From NCBI GenBank assembly GCA_964453435.1, contig CAYVQZ010000041.1, positions 1 through 50,954 of the forward strand: 50,954 nt of DNA. The letters are read 5' to 3'. This DNA is from CAYVQZ01 sp964453435. Lineage in GTDB: Bacteria > Abyssobacteria > SURF-5. Shown one piece after another: positions 1 to 8,908 of this stretch; the first letter of the stretch is position 1; each line of letters begins with the position of its first letter. The notes under the pieces are model-generated. The model did no database searches. It was not told the origin of the DNA and saw only the letters and a program-made list of their open reading frames with translations. A program made the position numbers and the translations under genes.

Positions 1-91
1 CTGTAAGCCTTTGAGAAACATAGACTTAATTTTTCAAACTGTCGAAAATGAGTCTCACGAGTGCTCGTGTTGCCGAAAAACCGGCGAAAGG

Positions 92-150
92 AGTGTGCCC
101 CACAGTCGGCAATCCGTGCTTCGGCGAATTATCGGACAGTCTCAACAAGC
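92..150. repeat. Family A mosaic repeat, short fragment
   Basis: The stretch contains gtgccccacagtcggcaat, a gtgcttcgg piece and attatcggacagtc, the same modules that recur in order at 12.5, 23.9 and 39.7 kb. It lies just beyond the pil operon terminator and holds no gene. It is the most degraded family A copy in the window. Confidence 0.5.
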
Positions 151-170
151 CGGTGCGGGCCCTGCGCGGG

Positions 171-205
171 AAAAGAAAAAGGCCGCGGAGGTTCTCTCCG
201 CGGCC
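171..205 (-). terminator. Rho-independent terminator of the pil operon
   Basis: Read on the minus strand, a perfect 10-bp stem (GGCCGCGGAG pairing with CTCCGCGGCC, 181-190 with 196-205) has a 5-nt loop and is followed by TTTTTCTTTT. It starts about 18 nt past the pilQ stop codon, as expected for the end of the pilMNOPQ transcript. Confidence 0.9.
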
Positions 206-222
206 CGACGGTCCTTGCTTTT

Positions 223-2799
223 TTAGCGGATGATTTCGATTTGGGAGTTTGGTTTCCGCGGCGTGTTCGCCAGTTCCTCGAACTTTATCTTGTCCTCCGC
301 CGTCATAACGGGGGATTCCACGATATGGGTTGTGAGGAACAGCAGCAATTCCGAGTCGTCCTTGTCATTGGTTGTGGAACGGAAGGCGTACTTGATGCCG
401 GGCAAATCGCCGAGGAGCGGAACTTTGGTCAGGCGCTTCATCTTGCTGTTCAACCTGAGTCCGCCGAGGACGATGGTTTGGTGGTTCTTCACAATCAGCG
501 TGGTCGCGGCACGGCGGGTATCGAGAATCGGCACACCGGTGATTGTTTCACCCGCGAGGAAGTTCTGCTCGGGAGCGACCTCGAGGATCACATGCCCGTC
601 ATGTGTTATCTGCGGCTTGACATCCAGTTTGGTGCCGATTTCCTTGAACGTGATGTTGGAAAGCTGCCCGCCGGAGCTGGTCTGGGTGACGTCGTTGTAC
701 GGGAACTCCTGAATGATCTCAATCGAGGCCGTCTGGTTGTTCAGCGTGAGAATCTTCGGATTGGCGAGGATCTGCGTGTTCGTGTTGTTGACCAGGGCCT
801 GGATAAAGGCATCCAGCTTGAAATCGCCCATGAGTGTGCCGAACAAGAGGCTGCCCGCGTCGTTCGCGATGGGGATATTAATGTTGATCTGGTCTTGTAG
901 CGGCACGCCGAACGCCTGCTCATTCGGGCTGTTGTCGACGGTGTTCAGGAGCCCCCAGGTGATACCGAGATCGGCCTCATCCCTCAAGACGGAGTCGACG
1001 ATCAGCACCTCGATCAACACCTGCTGCACACGCCGGTCGATCTGCGGAAGGAGGCTTCGAATCCGGTCCATGTTGCCCGGGACATCGGTCACGATGATCA
1101 TGTTGGTTCTTTCATCCGTCTCGATGCTGCCGTTCTTGGTCAGGAAGCTGGTCAGCGTGGTCTTCACCCTCGAGGCCGACGCATAGCTGAGGTTATAGGT
1201 CTCGGTGAGAGTCTCCACCTCTTCTCCCAACTGAGAGAGCGGCAGAATTCGAATGATGTTATCCGACTTGATATACCCGTAGCCGTTGACGTTGAGTATG
1301 GAATCAAGGGCCACGTCAAGCGGGACATCGACGAGCCGCACGGTCACGACCCCGCGCACGTCCTTCCCGGCAAGGATGTTGAACTTGCCCTTGCGTGCGA
1401 GGATGTCCAGGACGGAGCCGAGGTCGGCGTCCCGGAACGTCAGCGTGATGAGCTCTTCCTGAGGGACGACCGGGTCCTGCGAAATTTCGGCTTTCACGTC
1501 GCTCTTTGCCAGAGTCTGAACGAGTTTCTCAATGGTGTCTTTTTCCGGCTTGGGTTTCGCCACCGGTTGTTCCGCCACGTATTTTGTCTCCGGCAAAGGA
1601 ACGGTCTGTTCTGCCGTTTTCGGAGCGTCAGCCGCTTCCGCCGAAGCCGCCGCAAGCATCATAGGCGCCTCTTCGCCGGGTTCGACTGGTTCAAGGACCG
1701 TTTTCTGAACGGGATTCTCTTCGGCGCTCGCCTCTGCTTCGACACCCTGCGCAGTCGGCTGACCTGCATCTTCTGCCCGAGGCTCGGGGTTGTCCGAGAG
1801 CGCAGCCACGATTTCGGGCTCGTTTTCCATTGGCTCTTCGCTGGAGACAATGTCTTCAGCATCTTTCGCCTCGTCTGTTTCCACACTCTCCGGGGAATCG
1901 ACGACCGGTGTCTCACCCGCCCGTTCCGCGGTGTCGTTAACCGCTGTCTCTGTTTCTTCCGCGGGAACAACGGTTTGTTCAACGATTTCTTCAGCGTCTT
2001 CGGAGAGTTTTATATCTTCATATTGTGTCTTCAGAGAGTTATCTGCAGCGAACTTCCATGAGTCGGTCGCGCTTTCCGTCCGGGCAACCATAACGTCGAC
2101 GTCAGGGCTTTTGTCTTCCACGTCAACAACAGGAACCTGAACAACCGTGCTCAGGATTTCCTCCGCGCTTTCCGGCTCCTGCTCGAGGGATTCGGCATCA
2201 GTCGCGTCGGATTCGCTTATCTGAAATTCGGCGCCTTGGCCGGCATTCGATTCCTGCTCTTCCGCCGGCTTTGGCGTTGCGGGTCGTTCGGGTTTCGCCG
2301 TGGTAATGATGACCTTGTTCTCGCTGCTCACGATTTCGGGTTCTGCATTGTCCTGCAGGTCGAGAACCACTCTCGAAATCAGCGATGGTTCAACCCGGTA
2401 CTGGCTATTCCGGACGGACTTGACGGGATCGTTTTCCCCGACCGACATATTCGAGGCCGAAACAAGATTTATTGTGTTTCTCAGGTCGACGACCAACCGT
2501 CTGTCCTGCCTGTACAGGTATGAATTGTAGGTTGGCGTTCCGCTCAGTTCGAGCACGACATTGACATCTTTGTCGCCGGTAGTGACGTCGATGGAGTAAA
2601 GCGCATTCGCCTCCCGGGCGCTTTTGACCACCGCAGGGTCTCCGGCGTCGAGCCCCAATAACTCGAGCATGCTGAGCTTTTGTTTGTCGACACTCGCACC
2701 CGCGAGCGTCGGCGGGGATAGCAGACCGATAAGTAGCGCTGATGCGACTGCTGCTGTCAGAAAGACGCTGAACCTCTTTTTCCTCACGTGGCTGCCCAT
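223..2799 (-). CDS. pilQ: Type IV pilus secretin PilQ
   Basis: This is the outer-membrane secretin through which type IV pili leave the cell. The 858-residue protein has a signal peptide (residues 1-35, ending LAGA), an AMIN peptidoglycan-binding domain (about 68-165), a long acidic Glu/Ala/Pro-rich linker (about 170-440), an STN/N0 domain (about 445-515), an N1 secretin domain and the C-terminal secretin barrel domain (about 590-825) with the typical VPLLGDLPGIKYAFRS motif. The linker of about 270 residues is long for PilQ and could span a thick periplasm. The ATG follows GAGAGGAG and lies 5 nt after the pilP stop. It is the last gene of the operon. Confidence 0.95.
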   Translation of the reverse strand: MGSHVRKKRFSVFLTAAVASALLIGLLSPPTLAGASVDKQKLSMLELLGLDAGDPAVVKSAREANALYSIDVTTGDKDVNVVLELSGTPTYNSYLYRQDRRLVVDLRNTINLVSASNMSVGENDPVKSVRNSQYRVEPSLISRVVLDLQDNAEPEIVSSENKVIITTAKPERPATPKPAEEQESNAGQGAEFQISESDATDAESLEQEPESAEEILSTVVQVPVVDVEDKSPDVDVMVARTESATDSWKFAADNSLKTQYEDIKLSEDAEEIVEQTVVPAEETETAVNDTAERAGETPVVDSPESVETDEAKDAEDIVSSEEPMENEPEIVAALSDNPEPRAEDAGQPTAQGVEAEASAEENPVQKTVLEPVEPGEEAPMMLAAASAEAADAPKTAEQTVPLPETKYVAEQPVAKPKPEKDTIEKLVQTLAKSDVKAEISQDPVVPQEELITLTFRDADLGSVLDILARKGKFNILAGKDVRGVVTVRLVDVPLDVALDSILNVNGYGYIKSDNIIRILPLSQLGEEVETLTETYNLSYASASRVKTTLTSFLTKNGSIETDERTNMIIVTDVPGNMDRIRSLLPQIDRRVQQVLIEVLIVDSVLRDEADLGITWGLLNTVDNSPNEQAFGVPLQDQININIPIANDAGSLLFGTLMGDFKLDAFIQALVNNTNTQILANPKILTLNNQTASIEIIQEFPYNDVTQTSSGGQLSNITFKEIGTKLDVKPQITHDGHVILEVAPEQNFLAGETITGVPILDTRRAATTLIVKNHQTIVLGGLRLNSKMKRLTKVPLLGDLPGIKYAFRSTTNDKDDSELLLFLTTHIVESPVMTAEDKIKFEELANTPRKPNSQIEIIR

Positions 2800-2804
2800 A
2801 TCAC

Positions 2805-3359
2805 CTACTCCTCTCTGAAGATCAAATAGTATTCTCTTCCCTGCTTGGTAAAACGAACAGTGTCTTTCTTGATCTCCACAATCCGAGACCCGTCATCCAA
2901 CTGTTCGCCGATGCCCACCACCTGATTGTTCACAATGGCTAAGGGACCCGCTTCGTTCCAGACAATTCCCTCGATGGAATACCCCAGGGCGAGGCCGTTG
3001 CTGGGGCCAAGCGCGACCTTGGCTGCGGGTCCGCTGATTTTCGGCTTATCGGAATCGGATTCCGCCACCAGGGCGGCCATGGGGTTTCTGAACCTTTCGC
3101 TCTTGTATGCCAGAGAGTCTTCATCGATTCTCTCAATGAATTCCGCGTAGTCGTTAAAAGACTGTTCTTTGGCGGCCTTTGCCATCGAAGAGGTCGCCCC
3201 GCGCGGGCTTGACACCGTCTGTGAAGGGGTCGGCGCTGCGACGGCTGCGCTGATGGAGCTCGAGCCCCGCGACACCACACCTCTGAGCTGATAAATAATG
3301 ACTGCCACAGCCGCGATGCCGAGCACGATCGCAAATATGGTTTTCTTATCGACCTTCAT
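2805..3359 (-). CDS. pilP: Type IV pilus pilotin-like alignment protein PilP
   Basis: The 184-residue protein has one N-terminal membrane segment (about 9-23), a low-complexity Ser/Ala/Pro linker and a C-terminal beta domain (about 115-180, IEGIVWNEAGPLAIVNNQ onward) of the PilP/GspC homology-region type, which docks on the secretin N0 domain. PilP classically is a lipoprotein; here no lipobox is seen and a membrane anchor replaces it, so it resembles GspC in topology. It overlaps pilO by 4 nt (ATGA) and precedes pilQ by 5 nt. The assignment rests on position between pilO and pilQ as much as on sequence. Confidence 0.75.
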   Translation of the reverse strand: MKVDKKTIFAIVLGIAAVAVIIYQLRGVVSRGSSSISAAVAAPTPSQTVSSPRGATSSMAKAAKEQSFNDYAEFIERIDEDSLAYKSERFRNPMAALVAESDSDKPKISGPAAKVALGPSNGLALGYSIEGIVWNEAGPLAIVNNQVVGIGEQLDDGSRIVEIKKDTVRFTKQGREYYLIFREE

Positions 3360-3943
3360 GAATGGGTCACCCCGCTTTCACTTTCCTTTTCCTTACTCAC
3401 GAACATATATGTGCTTATCGTGAAGTTGGCTTCACTGCTGCCTTTGTCTTCCGGTCCGATATCGATGTTTTCCACCTTGATGAAACGACTTCCGAATTCG
3501 AGGCTTCGCAGGAACTCGCCGATTTCCGGATAGGCGCCCTTCACCCTCACTTGGTAGGGGAGCCGGATGTACAATTCCTTCTCGTCGATCGGTTGGGCGG
3601 TTATCAATTGGTACTTGACGCCGCTGAGTTCGGCTATTCGCTGGAATTGACGCAGCAATCTGGGAACCTCTTTTTCCGTGGGGAGTCTGTCCTCGAAGCT
3701 TGAAATCTTTTCTCGGACTTTCTCGATCTCTTTCAGAAGACCGTCTTTCTTCGCTGCAATCGCGCGCGCCTCATTCAGCTCGCTGTGGGTCTTGCTGACG
3801 CTGGCCGCCACGGTCTTAATCTGCCCCTTGACGATGCTGGCGGCGGCGAAGTATCCCAGCGTAACGAGGACGAGCAGGAACAGCGACACGCCGACGATGA
3901 TCCAGTCAGCTTTCGTGATCACTCTATTTTTGAAAAAATCCAT
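3356..3943 (-). CDS. pilO: Type IV pilus inner-membrane alignment protein PilO
   Basis: PilO pairs with PilN in the inner membrane to form the periplasmic alignment complex. The protein has a short cytoplasmic N-terminus (MDFFKNR), one membrane segment, a coiled coil and a ferredoxin-like periplasmic domain (IAELSGVKYQLITAQPIDEK region). I place the start at the ATG at 3943, 13 nt past the pilN stop and preceded by AGGAG, giving 195 residues. A GTG at 3973 would add ten residues and overlap pilN but has no ribosome binding site. The AGGAG-to-ATG spacing of 3 nt is rather short. The 3' end overlaps pilP by 4 nt. Confidence 0.85.
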   Translation of the reverse strand: MDFFKNRVITKADWIIVGVSLFLLVLVTLGYFAAASIVKGQIKTVAASVSKTHSELNEARAIAAKKDGLLKEIEKVREKISSFEDRLPTEKEVPRLLRQFQRIAELSGVKYQLITAQPIDEKELYIRLPYQVRVKGAYPEIGEFLRSLEFGSRFIKVENIDIGPEDKGSSEANFTISTYMFVSKEKESESGVTHS

Positions 3944-3956
3944 GGGCTCCTGCCTT

Positions 3957-4613
3957 TCATTGTAAAATTTCACAGTCCACGACGAACTTCATGACCGTAT
4001 GTCCCTTGTACTCGTGTCTTTCAATGGACCGCATTTCCGGAAAGACGAACCGTTTCGAGAAGACTTCATCCTTCTCCATGTTGCGGATGAATTCTCCGAC
4101 GAGTTCGACACCCTTCTCCCGATGAGGCGACAGGGCATATCCGGTGATGCGCAGAGCGGGGAACGACTGGATAACCGTCTTTTGAATGGTAGGCGGCTGG
4201 CCCGCGGCTTTATTCGGATTGGGGACTTCGACCGTCACCGGCCGCCTGCGTGTGCTCAAGCTTACGTGTTCGAGCCATATCTCCTTGGGGACGAGTCCGG
4301 CAAACACGTAGAGTCCGTGTGACCACAGGGTGCGGTCGGCGGTGATCTGAACAACGGCCTGTTCTTTCTGCGAGAGAAGATTCTTGTCTTGTTCCAACAG
4401 TTTGACCTGCTGTACGACGTCCTCGAGGTTGGCGAGCTCGCCTTGCAGATGCGCGAGTTCCGCCTTCCGGTTGCTCAACTCGGTGTAGGTTGTGGCCAGG
4501 CTGCTGCCGTAAAACAGGAGAAGCACAACGGCAAGCGCGGCAACGGCCACGTGCGGAAGAAAGTTTCGTTTCTTGGGAACTAACTCTTTGGGCAGCAGGT
4601 TAACTCTGATCAT
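3957..4613 (-). CDS. pilN: Type IV pilus assembly protein PilN
   Basis: PilN bridges cytoplasmic PilM and PilO. The diagnostic N-terminal peptide MIRVNLLPKE binds the PilM groove; it is followed by a membrane segment (about 22-42), a coiled coil (about 45-95) and a periplasmic Fimbrial_PilN domain (LWSHGLYVFAGLVPKEIWLE onward). At 218 residues it is slightly longer than the usual 180-200. The start ATG overlaps the pilM stop by 4 nt (ATGA), so translation is coupled. Confidence 0.92.
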   Translation of the reverse strand: MIRVNLLPKELVPKKRNFLPHVAVAALAVVLLLFYGSSLATTYTELSNRKAELAHLQGELANLEDVVQQVKLLEQDKNLLSQKEQAVVQITADRTLWSHGLYVFAGLVPKEIWLEHVSLSTRRRPVTVEVPNPNKAAGQPPTIQKTVIQSFPALRITGYALSPHREKGVELVGEFIRNMEKDEVFSKRFVFPEMRSIERHEYKGHTVMKFVVDCEILQ

Positions 4614-5806
4614 AGTTCTTCAATCCCCCTGGCCGCCAGGCCGACAGCGACGTTAAACTGGGCGCGATTCTCTATCAGGTCTTGCACGTCGGGAGAACCC
4701 TCCTCGACGATGAGCGATTGCACCGGGTTGACAATTTCGACCGGCACCCCCGTGGCGTCGGCGAGGGCCTGGTCGAGCCCGGGGAACATCGCCGTGCCTC
4801 CGCTGAGCACAAGCCGTTCAACGTTCTTTTCGTAGAGCTGTTTTTCGTAATAGTCAATCGACCGCCTGATCTCCCCGATCAATCGGTTCAATGCCGGCCG
4901 AGTCGCATTCACAATCCGGCTGATATCGTCGGTGCTCGCCTGCGCCATCGGTTCGGTGGGGTCGTTCACCCCTTCCAAACCCTCTTCCGACGGCGGCGAC
5001 GGAACACCGTCGACGGCCTGTTCGACGGAGCCGACATCAAGAGTTTCGAGCATATTCTCGGCGCTTTTCTCGTATTCGCTCCGCGTGTATTTCACCTTCA
5101 TGTTTTCCGCTTCGGCGTAGTTCACCTTCAGGAGTTTCTGGACCGCCGTCGTGAGGTCCCTTCCGCCGCGCAGGATATCTCGTGTAAAGTTTGAGACGCC
5201 GTCCCGACAAAAATTGATGTTGGTGGACGTGGCCCCGATATTGATGAGCGCGACGGTCTCCTCGGGCTGAAATCCGCCGTTTGCCTCGAAGGCATCGGCG
5301 ATGGCGAGGGTGGTCACACCCAGAATGTTTGTCACCACACCGGCGCTGCGCAGGAGGTCGAGCGTCTGGTTGATCGTCTCGTTCTTCGCCGCCACGAGAA
5401 GTATCCTCATGATGGTCTCGTTGCGCTCGGCTATTTCCTCGAGCACCACGGAGTCCATGGAAACTTCGGCAAGGTCGTAAGGCAGGTTCTGGTCGGCTTC
5501 CAACTCGACAGAACTCTTTAATTCCTCGGGCGGCATCTTGGGGAACCGAAGGTATCGAATGAATGTGTCCTGTCCCGGCAAAGCCGTTACAACGACGGAT
5601 TTCTTTAATTTGAACTTCGGAATGACAGTTCGAAGCGCGCGAACCGTCGCTTCGGCCCGACGGTCGGGGTCCAATTCCGAGTCAAGGGTGTAGATGACAG
5701 CCTTCTCAACTTTCTTTGCGCCGTTTCCGTAATTCGAAAGTTGCACAACCTTGACCGAGTGGTTACCCAAGTCAACGCCAATAGATGTCTTCGGTTTGGC
5801 AAGCAT
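4610..5806 (-). CDS. pilM: Type IV pilus actin-like ATPase PilM
   Basis: PilM is the cytoplasmic FtsA/actin-like ring component of the pilus machine. The 398-residue protein opens with SIGVDLGNHSVKVVQLS (phosphate-1 loop), continues with INIGATSTNINF (phosphate-2), and ends with LSGGTAMFPGLDQAL (adenosine loop), all standard for the fold. An acidic insert at about 255-290 (SPPSEEGLEGVNDPTEP) is not typical. It is the first gene of the operon; GAGGGAG sits 6 nt before the ATG. pilB, pilC, pilT and pilA are not in the window. Confidence 0.95.
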   Translation of the reverse strand: MLAKPKTSIGVDLGNHSVKVVQLSNYGNGAKKVEKAVIYTLDSELDPDRRAEATVRALRTVIPKFKLKKSVVVTALPGQDTFIRYLRFPKMPPEELKSSVELEADQNLPYDLAEVSMDSVVLEEIAERNETIMRILLVAAKNETINQTLDLLRSAGVVTNILGVTTLAIADAFEANGGFQPEETVALINIGATSTNINFCRDGVSNFTRDILRGGRDLTTAVQKLLKVNYAEAENMKVKYTRSEYEKSAENMLETLDVGSVEQAVDGVPSPPSEEGLEGVNDPTEPMAQASTDDISRIVNATRPALNRLIGEIRRSIDYYEKQLYEKNVERLVLSGGTAMFPGLDQALADATGVPVEIVNPVQSLIVEEGSPDVQDLIENRAQFNVAVGLAARGIEEL

Positions 5807-5876
5807 TGTTTGTCTCCCTCAATCGATGCCGACACATTTTGCGTCGATAGACTTTAGTCAACGACGATTTGCGTCG

Positions 5877-5893
5877 AGCAAAATCAATGCCAA
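5877..5893 (-). promoter_or_regulatory. Candidate sigma-54 promoter of pilMNOPQ
   Basis: On the minus strand TTGGCATTGATTTTGCT matches the sigma-54 consensus YTGGCACGRNNNTTGCW at all but two of the less conserved positions, with the required GG-N10-GC spacing. It lies about 60 nt upstream of the expected 5' end of pilM. Downstream, in the leader, TCGACGCAAA occurs twice (around 5866-5876 and 5838-5848) as a direct repeat and might bind a regulator or shape the leader. This is pattern recognition only; no activator site was found. Confidence 0.5.
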
Positions 5894-6743
5894 TATCCGG
5901 ATGCGCCTGTAAGCCAATTTAAAGCAATGAATTACAGGGTTTTTTCTCAATTGAACAAAACTTGTCAAATTACAAACTTGTACACCGGCACCCAAAAGCA
6001 GTAGGAAAATACTTTCTCTTTTCCGCTTCCAAGAATAAGACTTGACATGAACGTTCCATTCCATGAATTCAGGCGGAGAAGGCCGCGGGAAAAGCAGCTC
6101 GGGAAAAGTCGTAACCCTTTTTTAATACAAGAATTGTATATTGTATCCTCCCGCTTGGCTTGGCGCCGGAGAACGGCCGAACGGCTCGAATTTCCCGCTC
6201 ATCCCCGCCCCGAATTTCGACGATATCTCCATATTCGGGAGAGCGATTGTACAATTTTCCGCCAATCATCTCCTGATAGCGACCCGACCCGCAGCTTCAA
6301 GAGTGTGTCCGATAATTCGCCGATGTGTGCTTCGGAGGCAGTAAATCTGTCCCACAATTGCCCAGCGAAGAGGGCTGTCTCAGATTTGCGGGAACGAAGT
6401 ATCGTAGATGCGGGACTGTCCCCTGGGCAGAGAACCGCCATCTGAAATTGACGGATTGTCGATCGTGGGACAGACTCAGAGTCCGCCAAGCCACGAATCA
6501 CAAAAAACCGGGGTTCTGTAATTGGGCGGGGCCCATCAGCTTGCGTTTCAGCAAAAAAAAGATTATCAGGCACTCTCGCCAATCCCGATTCCCATTTCTT
6601 TTAACAAAAAGTTCCTTGCTCATGCGTTTGTGTCTCTGCTAAGAATACCGGGTACAAGGATGGCGCCGGGCCGCCGCCTGTGGCGCTCCCCCTTGACTTT
6701 GCGGCGACCTTTGGCGAACCGAAAAACATCCGGGGAGGTACCA
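5894..6743. other. Non-coding region with degraded family A repeat
   Basis: No convincing gene is seen in 5894-6743. The part from about 6303 to 6560 is a divergent family A mosaic: gtgtccgataattcgcc, gtgcttcggaggcagt, gggactgtccc, gtgggacagactcagagtcc and ttctgtaattggg appear in family order but with many changes. The rest (5894-6300) is more AT-rich and shows nothing identifiable. Confidence 0.5.
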
Positions 6744-7202
6744 GTGAAACCGGCGGATAAAAAACGCATCTTCAGGCTCTTCGCAACGAGCGAGGGCCGC
6801 GAGACGTTGCTCGACCTGATAGAAGGCGGTTCGGGAAACGGAGAGGCGCCGGCAATTTCCCGGGAGCGGGCGGAACGGCTCTACAGCGAATACATCGAGC
6901 TGTCTCTGAGCGAAAAGCTTCGACAGACCCTGCTGCCCGAACGCGTGTCAGACCGCTGGCATCGGCTGGTGGATGACATATGCGACCTGAAACGGATTGA
7001 TATGCTTCTCGACCAGGTAGACGAGAAGGGCGTCGTATCGCTGCTCGATATGAAGCGAAAGATCAAGGAACGCATGGCCAAAGAATTTGCGGAAGGTTCT
7101 CAGGATGAATCGCGACAGGCCGGCGAGGGTGTGAAGGAGGACATCAGCGACGTTGCGGGAAAAATACTCCCTACTGAAGCGCCTCCGAGAAAAATGCAGT
7201 GA
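6744..7202 (+). CDS. Small helical protein preceding the terminase gene
   Basis: I do not recognise this 152-residue protein. It is charged and mostly helical (SLSEKLRQTLLPERVSDRW, VVSLLDMKRKIKERMAKEFA), with no membrane segment. The GTG at 6744 is preferred because GGGGAGG lies 5 nt upstream; the frame is open further upstream into repeat DNA without a binding site. Its 3' end overlaps the terminase gene by 50 nt, so the two are probably co-expressed. Size and position are compatible with a terminase small subunit or adaptor, but no helix-turn-helix is obvious and this is inference from context. Confidence 0.7.
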   Translation: MKPADKKRIFRLFATSEGRETLLDLIEGGSGNGEAPAISRERAERLYSEYIELSLSEKLRQTLLPERVSDRWHRLVDDICDLKRIDMLLDQVDEKGVVSLLDMKRKIKERMAKEFAEGSQDESRQAGEGVKEDISDVAGKILPTEAPPRKMQ

Positions 7203-8466
7203 AGACCTGCTCTCCATGGCGTTGTTGCTCGGATTCGACGTGACGGATGTGCATCGGCGTATGGCGGAATCGACCGAGCGCAATCGCTCGCTGGTGCTCG
7301 CCCCGCGCGGTTTCGGCAAGTCCACTATCCTGTCGGTTTCGCGGTGCGTGTTCGAGATCGTTCGTTCTCCCGACATTCGGATTCTGCTTGCGAGCAACAC
7401 GCATGCGCAGGCGCAGACGTTTCTCAGGGAGATACGAACTCATTTTGAGCGAAACCGCCCGTTTCGGGCAGTGTTCGGGAATCTTTCCGGCACGAAGTGG
7501 TCGGACCGCGAACTAATAGTGCGCTCGAGGAGACGCATCGCGAAGGAGCCGACGATTTTCGCGACGGGCGTCGGGGGCGCGGTAATCTCGCGACATTTCG
7601 ACCTTATTCTCTGCGACGACATCGTGGATGAGGAGAACTCACGGACCGAACTGCAACGCGAGAAATTGAGGACATGGTTTTTCAAAGTGCTCTTGCCGTG
7701 CCTCGAGCCCGAGGGCAGCCTGGGAGTCGTGGGAACCCGCTACCATTACTGCGACCTCTACGGATACCTGATCGAAAGTGGTTTCTTTCCGGTGACCACC
7801 GTCATCCCGGCGCTCGACCCCGCGGGTCGAAGCGCCTGGCCGGAGAAATTCCCGGCAGCCAAACTGGAGCAAATCCGGCGCGAGGCGGGAACAGTAATAT
7901 TCAACGCCCAGTACCAGAACAACACCGACGCGATGAAGGGAGTCGTTTTTCGAGAGGAGTGGATTCGGTATTATGACATTGTCCCGGAGTCGCTTTGGAT
8001 ATACCAGGGGGTCGACCTCGCGATTGCGTGCGAGGCCGGTTCGGACTACTTCGCCGTTGTGACAATCGGCCTCGACGTTTTTAACAACATCTACGTCATC
8101 GACTGTCACCAGGCGCGCCTGAGCTTCCGGCAACAGACCGGCGCAATCATCGAACGCTTCCGCAGGTTCGACCCGGTCAAGCTGGGCATCGAGTCGAACG
8201 CCTATCAGGCCGCTCAGGCGGATACCCTGAGAGAGCTCGGCATACCCCGCGTGGAGAAGGTGTTCACATCGAAGGACAAGCTTTCCCGCGGATGGAAACT
8301 CTCAGCCCGTTTCGAAGATGGCCGCGTGTGGCTCGGGCGCAACATGCACGAGTTGGCGGAGCAACTGCTGCTGTTTCCCCAGGGGGACCACGACGACCTC
8401 TTCGACGCGCTCGACCTCGCCGTTACCGTCTCGTCTTCTCACATTCCGCGAATGAGGTTCTTCTGA
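7153..8466 (+). CDS. terL: Phage-type terminase large subunit
   Basis: The 437-residue protein has both domains of a DNA-packaging motor. The ATPase domain carries Walker A APRGFGKST (about residue 50), Walker B DLILCDDIVDEE, and a coupling motif near GVVGTRYH. The RNase H-like nuclease carries VDLAIA, IESNAYQ and GDHDDLFDALDLA, supplying the expected acidic residues. The start is the TTG at 7153, 12 nt after AAGGAGG; an ATG at 7216 is the alternative. No portal, capsid, protease, integrase or tail gene lies nearby. It could be a prophage relic, part of a scattered gene-transfer-agent-like system, or a domesticated nuclease. The reading frame and motifs are intact. Confidence 0.88.
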   Translation: MREKYSLLKRLREKCSEDLLSMALLLGFDVTDVHRRMAESTERNRSLVLAPRGFGKSTILSVSRCVFEIVRSPDIRILLASNTHAQAQTFLREIRTHFERNRPFRAVFGNLSGTKWSDRELIVRSRRRIAKEPTIFATGVGGAVISRHFDLILCDDIVDEENSRTELQREKLRTWFFKVLLPCLEPEGSLGVVGTRYHYCDLYGYLIESGFFPVTTVIPALDPAGRSAWPEKFPAAKLEQIRREAGTVIFNAQYQNNTDAMKGVVFREEWIRYYDIVPESLWIYQGVDLAIACEAGSDYFAVVTIGLDVFNNIYVIDCHQARLSFRQQTGAIIERFRRFDPVKLGIESNAYQAAQADTLRELGIPRVEKVFTSKDKLSRGWKLSARFEDGRVWLGRNMHELAEQLLLFPQGDHDDLFDALDLAVTVSSSHIPRMRFF

Positions 8467-8486
8467 CCGATTGTTCCCGGCCCCTC

Positions 8487-8855
8487 GTGCTTGGTTGCGG
8501 AAATCAGCGTAACAAAATGAGGAGCACAAATCCCCCCTGAATGTGTCCCGTGGTCTATACTGAAGGTGTTCCGCTTCGGGGACAGTCCCGATTCTATCCC
8601 GCGGATTGCGCGGGACTTCGCTCCGCTCAGCGAAGGAATGGCTGGACTCCCCGGTCAAGCCGTGGAATGAAAGAGCGGAGGGATTCCGTAATTGGGACAG
8701 TCCCCTGCGCTCTGTTTTTGGTCATACCCATACTTATCGGACAGTTTCACAGTCCCCTTCGCGGAGACTTCAACCATACAACGAATTGTTGGACACACTC
8801 ATTGAGGTGGCTTTCCAGACGGGACGACACAACGCATATTTCCGCAACCAAGCAC
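8487..8855. repeat. Block bounded by perfect 18-bp inverted repeats
   Basis: GTGCTTGGTTGCGGAAAT at 8487-8504 is repeated exactly in inverse orientation at 8838-8855. The 333 bp between hold a family A mosaic (about 8535-8790: gtgttccgcttcgggg, gggacagtcccgattctatc, the hairpin tcccgcggattgcgcggga, cgctccgctcagcgaagg, ttccgtaattgggacagtcc). The whole resembles a MITE-like unit lacking a gene. Clear target duplications are not visible. The block fills the gap between the terminase and DJ-1 genes. Confidence 0.7.
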
Positions 8856-8908
8856 TAGTTCGCGTCCGGCCCTGTTGTTATAGTTATCATAAGGAGGTGA
8901 CGATTCGT

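Noticed and set aside
6744..8466. Prophage
   Set aside because: Only a terminase and a small gene are present; no structural, lysis, replication or integration genes flank them.
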